DNA of 64,000 bases from JAICUF01 sp038250675 (GTDB lineage: Bacteria > Gemmatimonadota > Gemmatimonadetes > Gemmatimonadales > GWC2-71-9), in NCBI GenBank assembly GCA_038250675.1, contig JBBSCB010000010.1, forward strand, positions 26,956 through 90,955, in the 5' to 3' direction. Below are positions 61,492 through 64,000 of this stretch, piece after piece; position 1 is the first letter of the stretch; each line of letters opens with the position of its first letter. The notes under the pieces are model-generated. The model was not told the origin of the DNA. It ran no database searches and saw nothing but the letters and a program-made list of their open reading frames with translations. The translations under genes and the position numbers were made by a program.

Positions 61492-61749
61492 ATGCAGCAC
61501 ACTGAGCCCGCCGGCCGTCTCACCGTGGAGTGCGACGGCAGCGAGTACCAGCTCTTCCGCCGTCCCGAGGTCGTCGGCCCGCCGCTGCCCGAGGCCGGAC
61601 TGCCGGTCTGGGTCATCCAGGCGCACGGCCACTACATCGGCACCTTTCCCGCGGCCGAGAGTGAAACCCCGCAGTCGGTCCGCGACGCGGCGTGCGGCGT
61701 GATCCGGAACGGCTCCACGTCGTTCCATCCGGTTTCCGATCACCGTTAA
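61492..61749 (+). CDS. Small protein of unknown function
   Basis: An 85-residue soluble protein beginning MQHTEPAGRLTVECDGSEYQ with no known motif. AAGGAGG sits 6 bases before the ATG and is one of the best ribosome sites in the window, which supports expression. The stop is followed within 8 bases by the next GTG start. Function unknown. Confidence 0.72.
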   Translation: MQHTEPAGRLTVECDGSEYQLFRRPEVVGPPLPEAGLPVWVIQAHGHYIGTFPAAESETPQSVRDAACGVIRNGSTSFHPVSDHR

Positions 61750-61756
61750 TGCGCGG

Positions 61757-62149
61757 GTGAGCGCGCTCCCCCTCCGGGTTCGCGTCGCCCTCGCGCTGGC
61801 GGCCGGCATGCTGGCATGCGGCATTCCGCTCTGGCCGGTGACGTACGCCGATCTCAACTTCCTGCAGCGGCCGGCCTTCGTGACCTGGCTGGTGCTCGGC
61901 GTGCTGGCCGCCGTGATTGCATCCCTCCTGCTTCCGCGCCGGGTGCTGGCGCCGGTCGGCGCCGTCACGTTCGGTTTTGTGCTGGCGGTGCTCGCGCGGG
62001 TCGTCGTCGAGGTCACGCTGGACCCCACGTCGCACAATCTCTGGCCCTTCGAGGTCGTGATCGCCGGCGGCGTGGGGCTGCTGGCCGCGGTGATCGGCGT
62101 GGCGGGGACGCGGCTGGCCGAACAGATGCGGAGTGGCCCGCGACGGTAA
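61757..62149 (+). CDS. Membrane protein of unknown function
   Basis: A 130-residue protein with four hydrophobic segments (about residues 9-28, 40-58, 66-86 and 98-118), one just after an RRVLAP loop. No signature motif or family is recognised. The GTG start at 61757 follows the preceding stop by 7 bases. It ends with a short basic tail (RSGPRR). Confidence 0.7.
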   Translation: MSALPLRVRVALALAAGMLACGIPLWPVTYADLNFLQRPAFVTWLVLGVLAAVIASLLLPRRVLAPVGAVTFGFVLAVLARVVVEVTLDPTSHNLWPFEVVIAGGVGLLAAVIGVAGTRLAEQMRSGPRR

Positions 62150-62193
62150 TCGCGGCGTATCTTTAGTACCACCCACCAACAAGAGGAGGCCCG

Positions 62194-63576
62194 ATGTACC
62201 GGTCGCTCGTCGTTCTTGCGCTCTGTGCCGTCCCCGTCACCGCGCGCGCGCAGGATCCCGGCGTGGCCGTGCGCCCGTTCGACCAGAAGCACGGCGGGAG
62301 CAAGTCCATCCACATGCTCAGTCATGTGGTGACCCATCCCGGCGCATGGAAGGCCGCGGACATCGAGATGGAACAGGATCCCGGGCGCCCCTACGTCTAT
62401 GTCTCCGGTTTCGTGAACTTTGACGCGCAGATCTACGATGTGCGCGATCCGGCGCACCCGCGCAAGGTCGTGGACTGGATGATCGAGAACCCGGAGCTGC
62501 ACCGCGGCATCGGCGCCATGGACGGCAAGTACTTCAAGGTCGGCAAACAGTACTACTACGTGCAGTCCTACCAGTTCATGCAGGGCAGCCCCGACGCCGA
62601 TCTCGGCGCCATCGTGTTCGACGTCACCGGACTGCCGGACTCGAGCAAGGTCAAGCCGGTGGCGCGCATCCGCTACCCGGCGGCGCCGGGCGGGTTCCAC
62701 AACATCTACGCCTACAAGCATTCCGATGGCCGGGTGCTGCTGTTTGCGACGGTGGGCCAGAGCAAGGCGATCATGTACGACCTGGGCCGGGTTGTGAGCT
62801 CGCCGGACACGAGCACCTGGTACGTCGGCGCGGTGCCCAATCCCACGCCGTTCCGCCAGATCGGCGCCGGCGGGTACCACGACTTCTACGTCGGCTACGA
62901 CGCGGGCACCCACCAGGACAAGTTCTACGGCGCCGGGCTGGGCGGGTACTCGGTCTGGGACGTGACCCACCCCGAGACGCCGACCCAGATGTTCACCATC
63001 ACCGGCCTGGGCTACGATATCGCGCACACCTTTACGCCCTCGCCCGACGGCCACTACGCGGTGACCGAGACCGAGTACCAGTACACGCCGCTCCGCGTCT
63101 GGGACCTCTCGCGCGGCCAGCAGGATTCCACCAAGAACCTCGACCTGCCCATCAGCGCCTGGACCGCCGACTGGCGCGACCTTTCGCACAATCACGAGGT
63201 CCGCTGGCCCTACGTGTTCGTCTCCGCCTACGAAGACGGACTCCAGGTCTTCGACCTGAAGGACCCGAAGAACCCCAGGACCGACGGCTGGTACTATACC
63301 TGCGAATGCCAGCACGAACACGGATTTGGCGGCAATCCCAACGCCGGATGGCAGAGCAGCAACAGCGTCGAGCAGGGCGCCTTTGGCGTGGACGTCCGCA
63401 ACCGCGACGGGCTGATCGCGCTGTCCGACATGCGGAGCGGCCTCTGGCTCTTCAGGATGGACGGCTTCACCGGCTGGAACGGGCACGACTACGGGATGGC
63501 CAACATCTCGAGCGTGCAGGACTTTGATCGCGGTCCGGCGGCGCAGGCAGCCGCAACCGGCGCCGGAGGCCGGTGA
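62194..63576 (+). CDS. Secreted LVIVD-repeat beta-propeller protein
   Basis: A 460-residue secreted protein. A signal peptide ends near ARAQ. The rest is built from LVIVD-like repeats, each with a YVFVSAYEDGLQVFDLKDPKNP-type strand pattern (YVYVSGF..AQIYDVRDPAHPRKV, SVWDVTHPETP and LRVWDLSRG). This suggests a beta-propeller exposed on the cell surface or in the periplasm. AGAGGAGG precedes the ATG. The function of this group is unknown. The next gene overlaps its stop (GTGA). Confidence 0.88.
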   Translation: MYRSLVVLALCAVPVTARAQDPGVAVRPFDQKHGGSKSIHMLSHVVTHPGAWKAADIEMEQDPGRPYVYVSGFVNFDAQIYDVRDPAHPRKVVDWMIENPELHRGIGAMDGKYFKVGKQYYYVQSYQFMQGSPDADLGAIVFDVTGLPDSSKVKPVARIRYPAAPGGFHNIYAYKHSDGRVLLFATVGQSKAIMYDLGRVVSSPDTSTWYVGAVPNPTPFRQIGAGGYHDFYVGYDAGTHQDKFYGAGLGGYSVWDVTHPETPTQMFTITGLGYDIAHTFTPSPDGHYAVTETEYQYTPLRVWDLSRGQQDSTKNLDLPISAWTADWRDLSHNHEVRWPYVFVSAYEDGLQVFDLKDPKNPRTDGWYYTCECQHEHGFGGNPNAGWQSSNSVEQGAFGVDVRNRDGLIALSDMRSGLWLFRMDGFTGWNGHDYGMANISSVQDFDRGPAAQAAATGAGGR

Positions 63577-64000
63577 CCGGCGGCAACGACACGCATCATC
63601 GCCCCGGCCGGCTGCGCTTTACCGCACTGGCCGCGGGCGCACTGCTGCTGGTACCCGCACCACACGCCGTTCCCGCAGGGCCGTATGACATCGTGCTCCT
63701 CCCGGGCACCGCGGCGCCGGGCGCCCGGGGTGAGGCGCGGCTGATGCCGTCGGGCTCGCCGTTCGGCATCGGCGTGACGGAAGACGGCCGTGCCGTCTAC
63801 GACGTGCGCGTCGTGGCCTCGCATCTGCCGCGGCCGGACAGTCTGGGCCGGTACACCGCCTACGTCGCGTGGGCGGTCACGCCCGAGCTCACCAGATGGG
63901 AGCGGCTGGGTGTCGTGGGCAACGGCACCTCCACCGTGGGTCCGGTGGACATGAACAAGTTCCTGCTCGTCATCACCGCCGAGCGTGACAGCACGGTCAC
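63573..64000 (+). CDS. Secreted or anchored protein, partial (runs off window end)
   Basis: The first 142 codons of a gene starting with GTG inside the LVIVD-protein stop codon. A hydrophobic N-terminal segment (ALAAGALLLVPAP) acts as signal or anchor. The mature part contains YTAYVAWAVTPELTRWERLG and KFLLVITAERDSTV, a pattern that resembles beta domains of anti-sigma or carbohydrate-binding type, but I cannot name it. The 3' end lies outside the window. Confidence 0.65.
   Translation, partial: MTGGNDTHHRPGRLRFTALAAGALLLVPAPHAVPAGPYDIVLLPGTAAPGARGEARLMPSGSPFGIGVTEDGRAVYDVRVVASHLPRPDSLGRYTAYVAWAVTPELTRWERLGVVGNGTSTVGPVDMNKFLLVITAERDSTV

Overview
The window is GC-rich bacterial chromosome (roughly two thirds G+C by eye), densely packed. 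Many genes start inside the stop codon of the gene before (ATGA, GTGA, TTGA, TGATG). Proteobacterial-type sigma54 signals, TAT-secreted Rieske proteins, LVIVD-repeat and GH144-like proteins and general gene style suggest a Gemmatimonadota-like soil bacterium. That placement is inference, because no rRNA or other marker gene lies in the window. I saw no tRNA, rRNA, CRISPR array, insertion sequence or phage gene, and no gene-free stretch above 300 bases.

Region 1 (1-9.8 kb) is the most unusual part. It holds three paralogous lipoproteins with an EF-hand-like loop, two paralogous TPR proteins and two paralogous sigma54 activators (bEBPs) whose receiver-like N-termini lack the phosphoacceptor Asp. 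Opposite them lies an operon of two Rieske proteins and two His-rich membrane proteins. By eye there are four -24/-12 (sigma54) promoters with exact GG-N10-GC spacing: before lipoprotein 1, lipoprotein 2, bEBP 2 and the Rieske operon. Copies of a GTAACGA/TCGTTAC element sit at enhancer distance upstream of the last two, so the locus looks like a self-contained sigma54 regulon that includes a small envelope redox complex.

Region 2 (9.8-18.5 kb): EF-G2-like GTPase with DUF2784, a membrane methyltransferase, an ABC exporter, a YetF-like protein, an SDR, a BFD-like [2Fe-2S] protein and a GAF histidine kinase. Region 3 (18.5-28.2 kb): heavy-metal RND efflux (outer-membrane channel, adaptor, CzcA-like pump) translationally coupled to an SDR and then two glycoside hydrolases (GH39 and GH144-like). 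Region 4 (28.3-37.9 kb): a triple-GAF protein; a copper operon (copZ, cupredoxin, copA, csoR) with a consensus promoter carrying a CsoR-type C-tract; and a leftward operon of class V PLP enzyme, LOG family protein, deoxyhypusine-synthase-like protein and MFS transporter.

Region 5 (38-58.5 kb): a type II NADH dehydrogenase, queG, and a long catabolic block. This encodes a fused FAD monooxygenase/Old Yellow Enzyme of the 2-aminobenzoyl-CoA type, a 2-aminobenzoate/benzoate-CoA ligase, beta-oxidation enzymes, a RidA protein, a MarR regulator (frame disrupted at the C-terminus) and, further on, tryptophan 2,3-dioxygenase. Together these point to degradation of tryptophan or anthranilate through CoA thioesters. 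An osmotic pair (OtsA-OtsB fusion and MscS channel) interrupts the block. Region 6 (58.5-64 kb): an endonuclease/phosphatase-fold membrane protein, GNAT, DUF4112, a decayed ATP-grasp gene, small proteins, an LVIVD propeller protein and a gene cut by the window end.
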